Below, piece after piece: positions 1 to 8,347 of a stretch of DNA of 64,000 nucleotides. The position numbers and the translations under genes are program-made. The stretch is from Flavobacteriaceae bacterium PS02336 (GTDB lineage: Bacteria; Bacteroidota; Bacteroidia; Flavobacteriales; Flavobacteriaceae): positions 388,927 to 452,926 of the forward strand of contig JASCOF010000004.1 of NCBI GenBank assembly GCA_029960065.1, given 5' to 3'. The number at the start of each line of letters is the position of its first letter. Position 1 is the first letter of the stretch. The notes beneath the pieces are model-generated. The model saw only the letters and a list, made by a program, of their open reading frames with translations. It was not told where the DNA came from and made no database searches.

Positions 1-672
1 TTTTCTTAAAATGAAGATTGTTCCATTTTCTTCTTCAATAGAATCTCCGTCATAACCAATTGTTACAGGAGTTTCAAGAGTTTTTGAAGCAATGTTATAA
101 ATTAACATTTTTTCATTGTATGTGTCTGTAATATAAAGTTTTCCATTTTCTTCAATAACTCTGTTTGCAGTTGAGTTTAAAGACACTTTAGATTCTACAG
201 TGTTTGTTGATAAGTTGATTACTGCAATGTAATCATCTGTGTCGCCTGTTGCTGGATTTTGATAGGAATATTCTCCTGCATTGATTACATACGCTTTTCC
301 ATCTTTTACAACCCCATATCTTGGAGCGCGAAGATCAGAATCGATTTTTGCAATTAATTTAAAAGTATAACGGTTTACAACATTGATTACATTAGATCCG
401 CCTGCAATGATGTAAGCTCTGTCTCCGCTAAAAAAGATATTCTGTAAATATCCTCCAACGGCATCAGTTCCGTTTTCTGTTTTGTAGACATCTTTAGTAA
501 AAGAACTGAAATCATTACTTGAAAAAGAAATAGTTCCAAGGCTTTGACTTCCTTCATTCAAAATAAAAAAACCATTGTCATAAGCACCTTTTGGCGTGTC
601 ATCATCATCGCTCGAACAAGAAGCGAATAATGAAATGCTTAAAGCTATTAAAAGTAATTTACTGAATTTCAT
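1..672 (-). CDS. BtuG-like surface lipoprotein (DUF5074/YncE-type beta-propeller), partial
   Basis: The gene starts at 672 and runs off the left edge, leaving 224 codons of the N-terminal part. It begins MKFSKLLLIALSISLFASC, a lipoprotein signal with the lipobox Cys at residue 19. Ser-Ser and four Asp follow, matching the lipoprotein export signal that sends Bacteroidota lipoproteins to the cell surface. The rest shows repeating blade-like segments such as AYIIAGGSNVINVVNRYTFK and KLYITDTYNEKMLIYNI, typical of YncE/DUF5074 propellers. It lies 3 bases downstream of the btuB-like gene, so it is probably in the same riboswitch-controlled transcript. In Bacteroides the neighbouring propeller lipoprotein BtuG captures B12 for BtuB; the same role is inferred here. 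The C-terminus is not visible. Confidence 0.75.
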   Translation of the reverse strand, partial: MKFSKLLLIALSISLFASCSSDDDDTPKGAYDNGFFILNEGSQSLGTISFSSNDFSSFTKDVYKTENGTDAVGGYLQNIFFSGDRAYIIAGGSNVINVVNRYTFKLIAKIDSDLRAPRYGVVKDGKAYVINAGEYSYQNPATGDTDDYIAVINLSTNTVESKVSLNSTANRVIEENGKLYITDTYNEKMLIYNIASKTLETPVTIGYDGDSIEEENGTIFILRK

Positions 673-675
673 ATA

Positions 676-2529
676 TTAAAATTTTAAGGTTATATACATA
701 TTAAAATTGCGACCTGGCATTGGTCTGTTTTCTAAGCTTTCATAATTTTTATTTAGAAGATTTAAAACTTGAAAACCTAATTTGAAAGACTCTAAAAATT
801 TAAAATCATAATCGATTCCAATGTTTGAAACCGTGTAATCGTGAATAATTTCATCAGGATTATTACTTTGACTTGTATACACAAAACCATTGTAAAGCAT
901 TTGATAATAAGCACTTATTTTATTTCGAGAGTAAGAAATTGCCCCTGTAGTTTTATGAAAGGGTACATAGAAAATTTGCTTTTTAGTTTGATCGTCCTCA
1001 GATATTGTATATGCATAAGTAGCATTTACTGCAAAAATATTCTTGCCGTAGCTTTTTTTCCAGTTAATTAAAGTTTCTGTTCCATAACTGTTTACCTTGT
1101 CCTGATTTTGAGGAGACCAAATACCACCAGCCCCTGGAACCCACTGCAGCATATCCTTTATTTTCATGTAATAAAAGTTCTGAGTCCAAGTAAGATTTTT
1201 GAAAGTAAAAACATTTCCAATTTCACCCTGATAAGAACTTTCCGGTTTTAAGTTAGGATTACCGCCAGTTTCCCAATACAAATCGTTATAAGTCGGAATT
1301 CTGAAATTTCGAGAAACATTCAATTTCAGATTGTACCACTCATTAAATTTATAAGAAGAACCAAAATTGAATAAAAGCGGTGATTTGTAATTATCTGTAA
1401 CTTCTTTTCTAATGCCAAGCTCATTTTTCCAATCGCTTCCAATATCTTGTCTTACCAACAAAGAAGCAGAAGTTATTTCGCGGACATGATCTCCAAAACC
1501 ACTTCCATAACCATTTGTTCGGCTGTAATCTATAATTCCGTTGATTTGAGTAGATTTGAATAAAGTATAGTCTAAGTCGAGTTTTGTGATTAGATTTTCA
1601 GTTTTTCCGTAGGTAAAATCTTTTCTTGAATTATCGGCAAAATATTGATAGTTTTCGAAAATATAAGCAGTTTTGAAATTGGTTTTCAGTTTTCCGAAAT
1701 TTCCATCATACTCTAATAAATTTCGATTAAATCCATTCACATACTTGCTTTTTGTATCTGTTTCTGTAATTAGAGAAGTATTTCTATCTGTATTTGAAGT
1801 CTGACTATAAAGCTTTAAAATATTGTTGTCATTAATTTTATAACCAACATTTGCACTCAAAGTAATAACCTCATATTGGCCATTTTGATTATAGCGCTGT
1901 TCGCCACGCCAAGTGTAGCGATCTAAGTATTTATAATCGTTTGTCGAGCTGTTTTTTGAAAAACCAATTTGTGTACTCCATTTTTTATTGGAAATAGAAG
2001 TCTTATAATTGATCCCAATAGTATTAAAACTGCCGAAATCAAGTTTTAAATTATTCTCAAAGCGATTAAAAAATACCAAATCGTTATTTAAGTGAACTGT
2101 TCCGCCTATAGCGCCACTTCCATAAATGACACTTCCTCCGCCGGCTTTTATACTTACCGAATTATAATCAGAACCAGCTATTGTATTGAAGTCGGTACTT
2201 CCGTTCATTTGAGAATTGATGTTGATTCCGTTCCAAATCACGGCAGTCTGTGATGAAGTTGTTCCTCTAAATGAAACAGTAGAAAGCATTCCACGACCAT
2301 ATTCTTTGAAATATAAAGTAGAATTGAAGTTTAATAAGTCGGTTAATAAAGCTTCGTTTTTATTGATAACAGAATCAGTAAGTTTTAAAACAGATTGAGA
2401 AGCAGCATACTTTTTCAGGTTTTTGTCTGAAACATAGACTTCTTTTAAGCTAGTAATAGAATCTTTCTGCGCCAAAGAAATCTGGCACAAAAGCAGTAAA
2501 CAAAAAACAAACCTTAGTTTTATAGTCAT
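676..2529 (-). CDS. btuB: TonB-dependent outer-membrane receptor, BtuB-like (cobalamin/corrinoid uptake)
   Basis: This 617-residue protein has a signal peptide ending near SLAQ (about residue 21). A TonB plug domain follows at about 25-150, with FRGTTSSQTAVIWNGI and the glycine-rich GGGSVIYGSGAIGGTVHL. A beta-barrel fills the rest and ends in a C-terminal Phe, the usual signature for outer-membrane insertion. It lacks the N-terminal carboxypeptidase-like domain of SusC proteins. The substrate is inferred from context: a cobalamin riboswitch lies directly upstream, cobC/cobS follow beyond that, and a BtuG-like lipoprotein gene lies downstream. Uptake would be driven by TonB-ExbBD, which is not in this window. 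Transcription should be repressed or attenuated when B12 is plentiful. Confidence 0.88.
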   Translation of the reverse strand: MTIKLRFVFCLLLLCQISLAQKDSITSLKEVYVSDKNLKKYAASQSVLKLTDSVINKNEALLTDLLNFNSTLYFKEYGRGMLSTVSFRGTTSSQTAVIWNGININSQMNGSTDFNTIAGSDYNSVSIKAGGGSVIYGSGAIGGTVHLNNDLVFFNRFENNLKLDFGSFNTIGINYKTSISNKKWSTQIGFSKNSSTNDYKYLDRYTWRGEQRYNQNGQYEVITLSANVGYKINDNNILKLYSQTSNTDRNTSLITETDTKSKYVNGFNRNLLEYDGNFGKLKTNFKTAYIFENYQYFADNSRKDFTYGKTENLITKLDLDYTLFKSTQINGIIDYSRTNGYGSGFGDHVREITSASLLVRQDIGSDWKNELGIRKEVTDNYKSPLLFNFGSSYKFNEWYNLKLNVSRNFRIPTYNDLYWETGGNPNLKPESSYQGEIGNVFTFKNLTWTQNFYYMKIKDMLQWVPGAGGIWSPQNQDKVNSYGTETLINWKKSYGKNIFAVNATYAYTISEDDQTKKQIFYVPFHKTTGAISYSRNKISAYYQMLYNGFVYTSQSNNPDEIIHDYTVSNIGIDYDFKFLESFKLGFQVLNLLNKNYESLENRPMPGRNFNMYITLKF

Positions 2530-2572
2530 AATTTCTTCACTCTTTTTCCCGAGAGCTCGATAATTTTGTTAC

Positions 2573-2735
2573 AAAGGCAGGTCTCCTGGCTTGCGTCTTG
2601 TTGTTTTCCTTCCCATCACGCAAGGCGCGACAGTGGTTTGTAGTTAACAACAAGCATTCATTTAAGAACTCAGCTTACAGTTGCGGGTACAGCTCAAGTA
2701 TTTACTTGATTCCCTTTTAATGTGTTTTTAAATTA
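2573..2735 (-). promoter_or_regulatory. Cobalamin (B12) riboswitch upstream of btuB
   Basis: Read on the minus strand, the leader contains GCTGTACCCGCAACTGTAAG, the CCACTG core, the GATGGGAAGG segment and GCCAGGAGACCTGCC near the 3' end, in the order expected of the AdoCbl riboswitch family. It lies between the promoter at 2758-2790 and the btuB start at 2529. The 3' end of the aptamer is about 45 bases from the start codon, so control could be translational; no strong terminator is obvious. Boundaries are approximate. Confidence 0.93.
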
Positions 2736-2757
2736 AAAATACAACCTTAATTTGCTG

Positions 2758-2790
2758 CAAAGATAAAGTTAAAAATATCGATTTATCAAA
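2758..2790 (-). promoter_or_regulatory. Promoter of the riboswitch-btuB transcript
   Basis: On the minus strand TTTG (2790-2787), 21 bases, then TATCTTTG (2765-2758) match the Bacteroidota sigma-A consensus. Transcription would start about 2750, just before the riboswitch. Confidence 0.7.
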
Positions 2791-2833
2791 TTTGTTTCAC
2801 TTTTAAGGCTTAATAATGAAACAAACCTGCGAT

Positions 2834-3367
2834 TTATAATTCGATTCTTATAACTTGTCCAAAATCTACTTTGTTTTCAAATGCTTCTTTTAAAGGTAAT
2901 AAAGTTTGATGACATAATATGCTTCTAATGATTCCTGCATGAGCAACGATAACAATTGGATGTTCTGTTTTCGAGATTTTTTCAGTTAAAAAATCACCGA
3001 CTCTTTTATGTAATTCCGTAAAAGATTCACCATTTGCAGCTTTGATATTGACAAAATCTTCCATCCAAGGATTGAGTTCTTCTGGCGGAATTTCGTTCCA
3101 GCTTTTCAATTCCCAATCACCAAAATTCATTTCTTTCAGTCGTTCGTCTTCCTGATAAGAAATGGTATTTATATTTTCCTGAATGTGTTTGGCCAAAATC
3201 ACGCAACGTTTTAATGGACTAGAGAAAATACTAGCTTCTGATGGTAATTCAGAAATGATTTTAGAAAAAATTTCACCAAAAGGTTCTAAGATGTTTACAT
3301 CAGACTGTCCGTAACAGATTCCTTTTTCGCAGATGGTTTCGGTATGACGGACTAGATAAATTTCCAT
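2834..3367 (-). CDS. cobC: Alpha-ribazole phosphatase / histidine phosphatase family
   Basis: Residues 1-10 (MEIYLVRHTE) carry the phosphohistidine RHT motif, and a second conserved His lies in VAHAGIIRS near the C-terminus, so the acid phosphatase/mutase fold is complete. The start at 3367 is chosen because it places the RHT motif directly at the N-terminus; a longer frame adds 20 unlikely residues. In cobalamin assembly CobC removes the phosphate of alpha-ribazole-5'-phosphate or adenosylcobalamin-5'-phosphate. The gene overlaps the 3' end of cobS by 16 bases, which supports coupling and this assignment over a generic phosphoglycerate mutase. Confidence 0.87.
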   Translation of the reverse strand: MEIYLVRHTETICEKGICYGQSDVNILEPFGEIFSKIISELPSEASIFSSPLKRCVILAKHIQENINTISYQEDERLKEMNFGDWELKSWNEIPPEELNPWMEDFVNIKAANGESFTELHKRVGDFLTEKISKTEHPIVIVAHAGIIRSILCHQTLLPLKEAFENKVDFGQVIRIEL

Positions 3368-4149
3368 AAAAATAAAATACTTAAGTAAAAGATAACCTCG
3401 CAAACTTGCTGCGTCGCTCCAAGACAATCACCTGTGTAGCCATCAATCCATTTTTGAAAGTAACGTGCTAAAAAAAATCTAGTTATGAAAACTGGAATTA
3501 AAGCCAATAGAATTTTGGAATAGAAATAAGAAAATACAATTAAAGGAATCAAACCAAAAAATAACGAACCAAAAACTTCTCTCCAAGTGTATTGTTTTGC
3601 AATTGGTTTACTTTTGCTTGATGCATCTTCACGAGAATATTCGTGTGTAAAAATGATACTGATTGCTGCAAGGCGACTCAAAGAATGTGCGGAAATAAAT
3701 AAGATCCAAATTTTAAAAACTGCCGTATCATCATAAACTTGAAATAACAAAATAGACTCTGAAAGCAATTTGAATTTTAGTAGAAATAGTAAGACCAATC
3801 CAATTGCTCCATAGGCGCCAATGGCACTATCTTTCATGATCATTAATATTTTTTCTTTGGTCCATCCTCCACCAAAACCGTCACAGACATCTGCAAATCC
3901 GTCTTCGTGAAAAGCTCCGGTTGTTAAAACAGAAATGACGATTGAAAAAATAACAGCCGTTTCTGTAGATAGAAACAGGGCAAAGAGAGAATAAATGAGA
4001 AAAGAAATACTTCCAACAATCCATCCCACAAAAGGAAAATACCTGGTTGCCTTATTTAAATAATCTGGATGATGGGTAATGTTTTTTGGACAGGGAATTC
4101 GGGTGTAAAACATTAAACAGGTGAAGAAAATATGTAGTTCTTTTTTCAT
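3352..4149 (-). CDS. cobS: Adenosylcobinamide-GDP ribazoletransferase (cobalamin synthase)
   Basis: This 265-residue polytopic inner-membrane protein has the CobS signature near the N-terminus (FYTRIPCPKN) and the conserved acidic segment HEDGFADVCDGFGGGW at about 82-96, which holds the metal-binding Asp residues. It joins adenosylcobinamide-GDP to alpha-ribazole, the last assembly step of the nucleotide loop. It sits between the bluB-cobT fusion and cobC in one direction. The C-terminus overlaps cobC. A 31-bp inverted repeat separates it from the upstream fusion gene. Confidence 0.95.
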   Translation of the reverse strand: MKKELHIFFTCLMFYTRIPCPKNITHHPDYLNKATRYFPFVGWIVGSISFLIYSLFALFLSTETAVIFSIVISVLTTGAFHEDGFADVCDGFGGGWTKEKILMIMKDSAIGAYGAIGLVLLFLLKFKLLSESILLFQVYDDTAVFKIWILFISAHSLSRLAAISIIFTHEYSREDASSKSKPIAKQYTWREVFGSLFFGLIPLIVFSYFYSKILLALIPVFITRFFLARYFQKWIDGYTGDCLGATQQVCEVIFYLSILFLWKFI

Positions 4150-4171
4150 TTAGAAATTAATTTTAAGTGAC

Positions 4172-4277
4172 TTTTGTCATTTCGACGGAGGAGAAATCTT
4201 CGCAAGCAGCTCCGCAACGATAATCCAATCTTTGTAGGGTTTCTAACGAAGATTTCTCCTCCGTCGAAATGACAAAA
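4172..4277. repeat. Dispersed long inverted repeat, family A, copy 1
   Basis: Two perfect 31-base arms (TTTTGTCATTTCGACGGAGG and onward, and its complement) flank a spacer of about 44 bases containing GCAGCTCCGCAACG. Related elements occur at 27831-27934 and 30472-30604, with a fragment near 63477. It lies between bluB-cobT and cobS. As RNA it would form a very stable hairpin, possibly a terminator or a protected 3' end. No coding potential is seen. Confidence 0.85.
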
Positions 4278-4304
4278 ATGAGAATAAATCGTAATGAAAC
4301 ATAA

Positions 4305-5984
4305 TTATTTCCTACTTATACCAGCACTCTCAAAACTAGCCATTTCATTCAAAAAAGCCTCAGCCGATTTTAAAATCGGAAAAGCAATTGCACAGCCAGT
4401 TCCTTCTCCCAATCGCAAATCGAGATTTAAAATAGGTTTTGCTTCAAGATATTCCAGCAGTTTTATATGTGCTTTTTCAGCAGAGCAATGGCAGAAAACA
4501 GCGTTATTTTTAATATTCGGATTAATTTTGGTAGCAATTAAAAAAGCAACGGTACAAATAAAACCGTCAACCAGAATGAGCATTTTATTTTCAAAAGCGG
4601 AGAGCATTCCGCCAGCCATTTGTATGATTTCAAAACCGCCAAAATAAGAAAGCTGTGAGAGTAATTCGGCTTGACCGGAATAACTTTCGATAGCTTTTTC
4701 AAGGATGTTTTGTTTTTGAATTAATTTATCGTCTGAAACTCCTGTTCCTTTTCCAACACATTCTTCAATAGGAAAGCCCGTTAAAAGGCTCATTAAAACA
4801 GAAGCTGTAGAAGTATTGCCAATTCCCATTTCTCCAAAACCAATACAGTTAGAGCTGGTCTCTGCGATCTTTTCTACAATAGCTTTCCCTTTATCAAAAC
4901 ACAATTGAACTTCAGATTCGCTCATAGCAGAAGTATGGAGAAAAGACTGAGTTCCTTTAGCAATTTTACAATCTATTAATTTTGTATTGGTTGGAAAATC
5001 GTAATTAACGCCCGCATCTACAATTGATAGTTTGATATTATTTTGTTGGCAGAAAACATTTATTGCAGCTCCTCCTTCCAGAAAATTGTTTACCATTTGA
5101 CGTGTCACATCCTGCGGATAATCGCTTACATCGTGATTAGCAATTCCGTGATCTGCAGCGAAAACAACAATATTTGGATTTATAATTTTAGGCGTTAAAG
5201 TTTCAAAAACTGTGGCAATTTGATAAGCTAAAGTTTCTAAAGTTCCTAGAGCTCCAAGAGGTTTTGTTTTAGAATCTATTTTTTCTTGTAAAAGATTATA
5301 GAAATCAGTTTTGTTCTCCGTTTCATTTTTAAGTTTTACCGTTAAATCAGGAACATTTATTTTATGAATTTCTGAGATCTCGGCGCAAATAGGAGCTTCG
5401 GATTTTTGTTTCCAATGCAATTGCTGTAACATTGGCTGGTTATTATAATTGGTAGCAGGTTTTCCGATGCAGAAATAACCCAGAGGTTCTATATTATCTG
5501 GCAGATCAAGGATTTTTTTGAACTGGTAATAATTTAGAATCGAAACCCAGCCCATTCCGTAACCTTGCTCTGTCAATGAAAGCCAGATGTTCTGCGCTGC
5601 ACAAACCGAACTGAATTTTACTGCCTCGTTACTGCCAATTGTTCCAATAGTAAACTGATTGAGAACGGAACGATCATAAGCAATAATAAGTCCTATTGGA
5701 GCCTCTTCAATTGCTTCTAGTTTCAGTGAATTATAAAGATCTTTTTGCTCTTGGTTATCGGTAAGTTCAGCGGCTTTTTTATTGTAATCTAAAAAGAGTT
5801 TTTTGATGGATGTTTTAACTTCATCAGATTTTATAAGGTAATATCTCGTAGCATCCGTCAAACCGACAGACGGTGCCCAATGTCCAGCCTGTAAAGCTTT
5901 CTGAATTACTTCATCAGGAACTTCATCGGTTGTAAAATGTCGGGTGTCACGTCGTGATTTTAATATATCGTCTAGATTGCTCAT
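4305..5984 (-). CDS. cobT: BluB-CobT fusion: DMB synthase plus nicotinate-nucleotide:DMB phosphoribosyltransferase
   Basis: This 559-residue two-domain protein covers two steps. Residues about 1-215 are a BluB-type flavin nitroreductase (SRRDTRHF near the start, HWAPSVGLTDATRYY, then GMGWVSIL), which fragments reduced FMN to 5,6-dimethylbenzimidazole. Residues about 220-559 are CobT (AADHGIANHDVSDYP, GEMGIGNTSTASVL, and the catalytic-Glu loop LGEGTGCAIAFP at the C-terminus), which converts DMB to alpha-ribazole phosphate. The ATG at 5984 is preferred; an in-frame TTG three codons upstream is also possible. The fusion makes and activates the lower ligand in one polypeptide. Part of the cobU-cobT-cobS-cobC series. 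Confidence 0.93.
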   Translation of the reverse strand: MSNLDDILKSRRDTRHFTTDEVPDEVIQKALQAGHWAPSVGLTDATRYYLIKSDEVKTSIKKLFLDYNKKAAELTDNQEQKDLYNSLKLEAIEEAPIGLIIAYDRSVLNQFTIGTIGSNEAVKFSSVCAAQNIWLSLTEQGYGMGWVSILNYYQFKKILDLPDNIEPLGYFCIGKPATNYNNQPMLQQLHWKQKSEAPICAEISEIHKINVPDLTVKLKNETENKTDFYNLLQEKIDSKTKPLGALGTLETLAYQIATVFETLTPKIINPNIVVFAADHGIANHDVSDYPQDVTRQMVNNFLEGGAAINVFCQQNNIKLSIVDAGVNYDFPTNTKLIDCKIAKGTQSFLHTSAMSESEVQLCFDKGKAIVEKIAETSSNCIGFGEMGIGNTSTASVLMSLLTGFPIEECVGKGTGVSDDKLIQKQNILEKAIESYSGQAELLSQLSYFGGFEIIQMAGGMLSAFENKMLILVDGFICTVAFLIATKINPNIKNNAVFCHCSAEKAHIKLLEYLEAKPILNLDLRLGEGTGCAIAFPILKSAEAFLNEMASFESAGISRK

Positions 5985-6127
5985 AAATTTCAAATTTCAA
6001 TGTCAATTGCAAAAATCAATTACGATATCAATTTTGCGCTTTATGTAAAGATACTCCACGATATTGGAATTTGAAATTTAAAAGTTTAGAATTTGTTTTT
6101 TAATATTTTCATTGCCATTACTTTTTG

Positions 6128-6637
6128 TCAGCCCTTTATTTTTACTGGAATTCCAGAAACCATCAAAACCACTTCGTCTGCATTTGAAGCTAGAAACTGA
6201 TTCATCCAACCTTGTAATTCCACAAATTTTCTTCCGATGTGAGTTTCAGCATGAACTCCCATTCCAATTTCATTTGTTACAATAATTAGATTAGTGTTTT
6301 TTTGACTGGCAATTGATAAGAATTCTTTTTTAGCTTCTTCCAGACTTAATGGAACATCGTTTTTGTTGTCGACAAAAAAGTTGGTAAGCCAAAGCGTTAC
6401 ACAGTCAATTAAAGCAGTTTTTTCAGAGAAATCAATTTTACTTAAAAATTTTTCTTCTTCGATATTCGTCCAGCGTTCATCTCTTTCCTGTTGATGTCTG
6501 TCAATTCGAGTTTGAAAATCGGAATCCCATTTTCTAGCTGTCGCAATATATAAAGGTGAATTGGAAAGTTCTGAAGCTAATTTTTGAGCATAATTGCTTT
6601 TCCCAGATCTTTCGCCGCCTGTTATTAGGTAAATCAT
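6128..6637 (-). CDS. cobU: Bifunctional adenosylcobinamide kinase / cobinamide-phosphate guanylyltransferase
   Basis: This 169-residue protein has an N-terminal P-loop GGERSGKS (residues 7-14). The RHQQERDERW motif at about 48-57 includes the His that is guanylylated in the CobU/CobP family. It phosphorylates adenosylcobinamide and transfers GMP, giving adenosylcobinamide-GDP for CobS. Length is normal for the family. It is the first of the minus-strand B12 assembly genes. A TATCTTTG -10-like element lies about 60 bases upstream, but its -33 partner is too close to be convincing. Confidence 0.95.
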   Translation of the reverse strand: MIYLITGGERSGKSNYAQKLASELSNSPLYIATARKWDSDFQTRIDRHQQERDERWTNIEEEKFLSKIDFSEKTALIDCVTLWLTNFFVDNKNDVPLSLEEAKKEFLSIASQKNTNLIIVTNEIGMGVHAETHIGRKFVELQGWMNQFLASNADEVVLMVSGIPVKIKG

Positions 6638-6746
6638 TTTTTAGGGAAGTTATAAGTTAAAAGTTATGGGTTAAGTGTTGCATTGTGAGACAAAGATAAC
6701 GAAGAGTTTTTCAACTCATAACATATACTCTTAACCTAAATTACCT

Positions 6747-7109
6747 TTAATAAGGACAATGTCGGCAGTTGTTCCCGCAGCAAGTTCCTCTTTTTAAATG
6801 GTACCAGGTTTTATAAACCATATTTCCATTTTCAAGATAATAATCAATGCCTTCAATTACTATTTCGGTTTTAGGTAAAGAAATAGCTTTGTTTTTTGAA
6901 GCGTTTAAAGGCGTTATGGTTTCTACATAAGCATCAATTTTGTCTTCACAAGCTTCTTTAAAGCAAGCTGGACAAAGACAATCTCCACCTTCAGAGAGAT
7001 TGAAGATAGGCGGAAAATCATTACACCAGCATTTATTTTCTAAAGAGATATCTCCACAGCTGAATTTAGATTCACAGCTAGAGCAAATTTTCATTTTTGT
7101 GGTATTCAT
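6747..7109 (-). CDS. Cysteine-rich CWC / DUF5522-type protein in the B12 locus
   Basis: This 120-residue soluble protein has two parts. The N-terminal half has many Cys (CSSCESKFSCG, KCWCNDFPP, CLCPACFKEAC), resembling the CWC family. The C-terminal half matches DUF5522-like proteins (YYLENGNMVYKTWYHLKRG) and ends in CCGNNCRHCPY. The start at 7109 gives the CSSC motif near the N-terminus; the open frame extends 100 codons further upstream, but that part would overlap the divergent importer gene. Several Cys pairs suggest metal (zinc or Fe-S) binding. Function is unknown. Its place between cobU and the importer suggests a corrinoid- or cobalt-related role. Confidence 0.8.
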   Translation of the reverse strand: MNTTKMKICSSCESKFSCGDISLENKCWCNDFPPIFNLSEGGDCLCPACFKEACEDKIDAYVETITPLNASKNKAISLPKTEIVIEGIDYYLENGNMVYKTWYHLKRGTCCGNNCRHCPY

Positions 7110-7203
7110 GTTGTAAAGATACAATTGTTTAAATTTGTAAGAATAAAGGTAAACAAAAAAAATAGAAAATACTTTACCTTTGTCTCCATCCAAAACATAA
7201 AAT

Positions 7204-8346
7204 ATGAGACATTTATTATCGAAAATGATTTTTATAGCTTCTTTTTTTATTCTAACAGGTTGTAAGAAGAATGAAAATACAGCGACAGTAAAAACTGAAA
7301 ATAGTAAAAACAGTATCGAATACGCAAGCGGACTTTCGATTGTGAAATATGATACGTATTCTGTTGTAACTGTCTCAAATCCATGGCCGAATGCCAATAA
7401 AGATTTCAAATATATTTTAAAAGAAAAGGATGCAAAAGTTCCAGATAGCCTTCAAGCTTATACTTCAATTCAGGTTCCGTTAACTTCTGTTGTGGTAACT
7501 TCAACGACTAATATTCCTTTTTTAGAAATGCTCGAAGTAGAAAGTAAATTGGTTGGATTTCCACATACCGATTATATTTCATCTGAAAAAACAAGAGCAT
7601 TAATTGACAAAGGTTCTGTGAAAAATGTTGGACAAAACGAAAAACTAAATATTGAGCAGTTAATTGAGTTATCTCCAGATTTGATTGTGACTTTTGGAGT
7701 TGATAATAATAATCCGATGCTGGACAATCTGAAAAAAAGTGGTTTAAATGTTTTAATTCAAGGAGATTGGATGGAACAATCACCGCTTGGAAAAGCAGAA
7801 TGGATCAAGCTTTACGGTGCTTTATTTGGGAAAGAAGAGCAGGCGAAAGAGCTTTTTGATAAAATTGTAGAAAGTTACAATCAGGCAAAAAAATTGGTTG
7901 CTGATAAACCTTCGACTTCAAAAGTTTTGTACGGAACGATGTATGAAGATGTTTGGTATGTTGCGAAAGGAAACAGCTGGGTGGCACAATTTATGAAAGA
8001 TGCGCAAGCCAACTATTTATGGGCAGATTTAAAGGGGAGTGGAAGTGAAGGTTTATCTTTTGAAAAAGTTTTAGATAAAGCGAAAAATGCCAATATATGG
8101 ATTGCTTCGGGTTCGTTTAAAAATCTGGAGGAATTGCAAAAGGCAAATCCCCATTATGGAGAATTTGATGCTTTCAAAAATAAAAGCGTATATAATTTTG
8201 AAGGTAAATTAGGTGCAACTGGAGGAACTGTTTATTATGAATTGGCGCCAAGCCGTCCAGATTTGGTTCTGAAAGATTATATCAAAATTTTTCATCCTGA
8301 TTTATTATCGAGTTACGAATTTACTTTCGCTTCAAAACTGAATTAA
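7204..8346 (+). CDS. btuF: ABC transporter substrate-binding lipoprotein, BtuF/FecB type
   Basis: This 380-residue protein begins with a lipoprotein signal (FFILTGC, Cys at residue 20). A periplasmic-binding-protein fold of the TroA/BtuF class follows, with typical segments RALIDKGSVKNVGQNEKLNI and ELSPDLIVTFG. It would bind a corrinoid (or another metal chelate) in the periplasm and deliver it to the permease encoded 1 base downstream. B12 is inferred from the neighbouring cob genes; heme or siderophore remain alternatives. A downstream Met at codon 8 would also leave a working signal. Confidence 0.88.
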   Translation: MRHLLSKMIFIASFFILTGCKKNENTATVKTENSKNSIEYASGLSIVKYDTYSVVTVSNPWPNANKDFKYILKEKDAKVPDSLQAYTSIQVPLTSVVVTSTTNIPFLEMLEVESKLVGFPHTDYISSEKTRALIDKGSVKNVGQNEKLNIEQLIELSPDLIVTFGVDNNNPMLDNLKKSGLNVLIQGDWMEQSPLGKAEWIKLYGALFGKEEQAKELFDKIVESYNQAKKLVADKPSTSKVLYGTMYEDVWYVAKGNSWVAQFMKDAQANYLWADLKGSGSEGLSFEKVLDKAKNANIWIASGSFKNLEELQKANPHYGEFDAFKNKSVYNFEGKLGATGGTVYYELAPSRPDLVLKDYIKIFHPDLLSSYEFTFASKLN

Positions 8347-8347
8347 A

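Noticed and set aside
841..1071. Plus-strand open frame inside the btuB-like gene
   Set aside because: It lies opposite a well-supported TonB receptor and has no ribosome-binding site or family sign.
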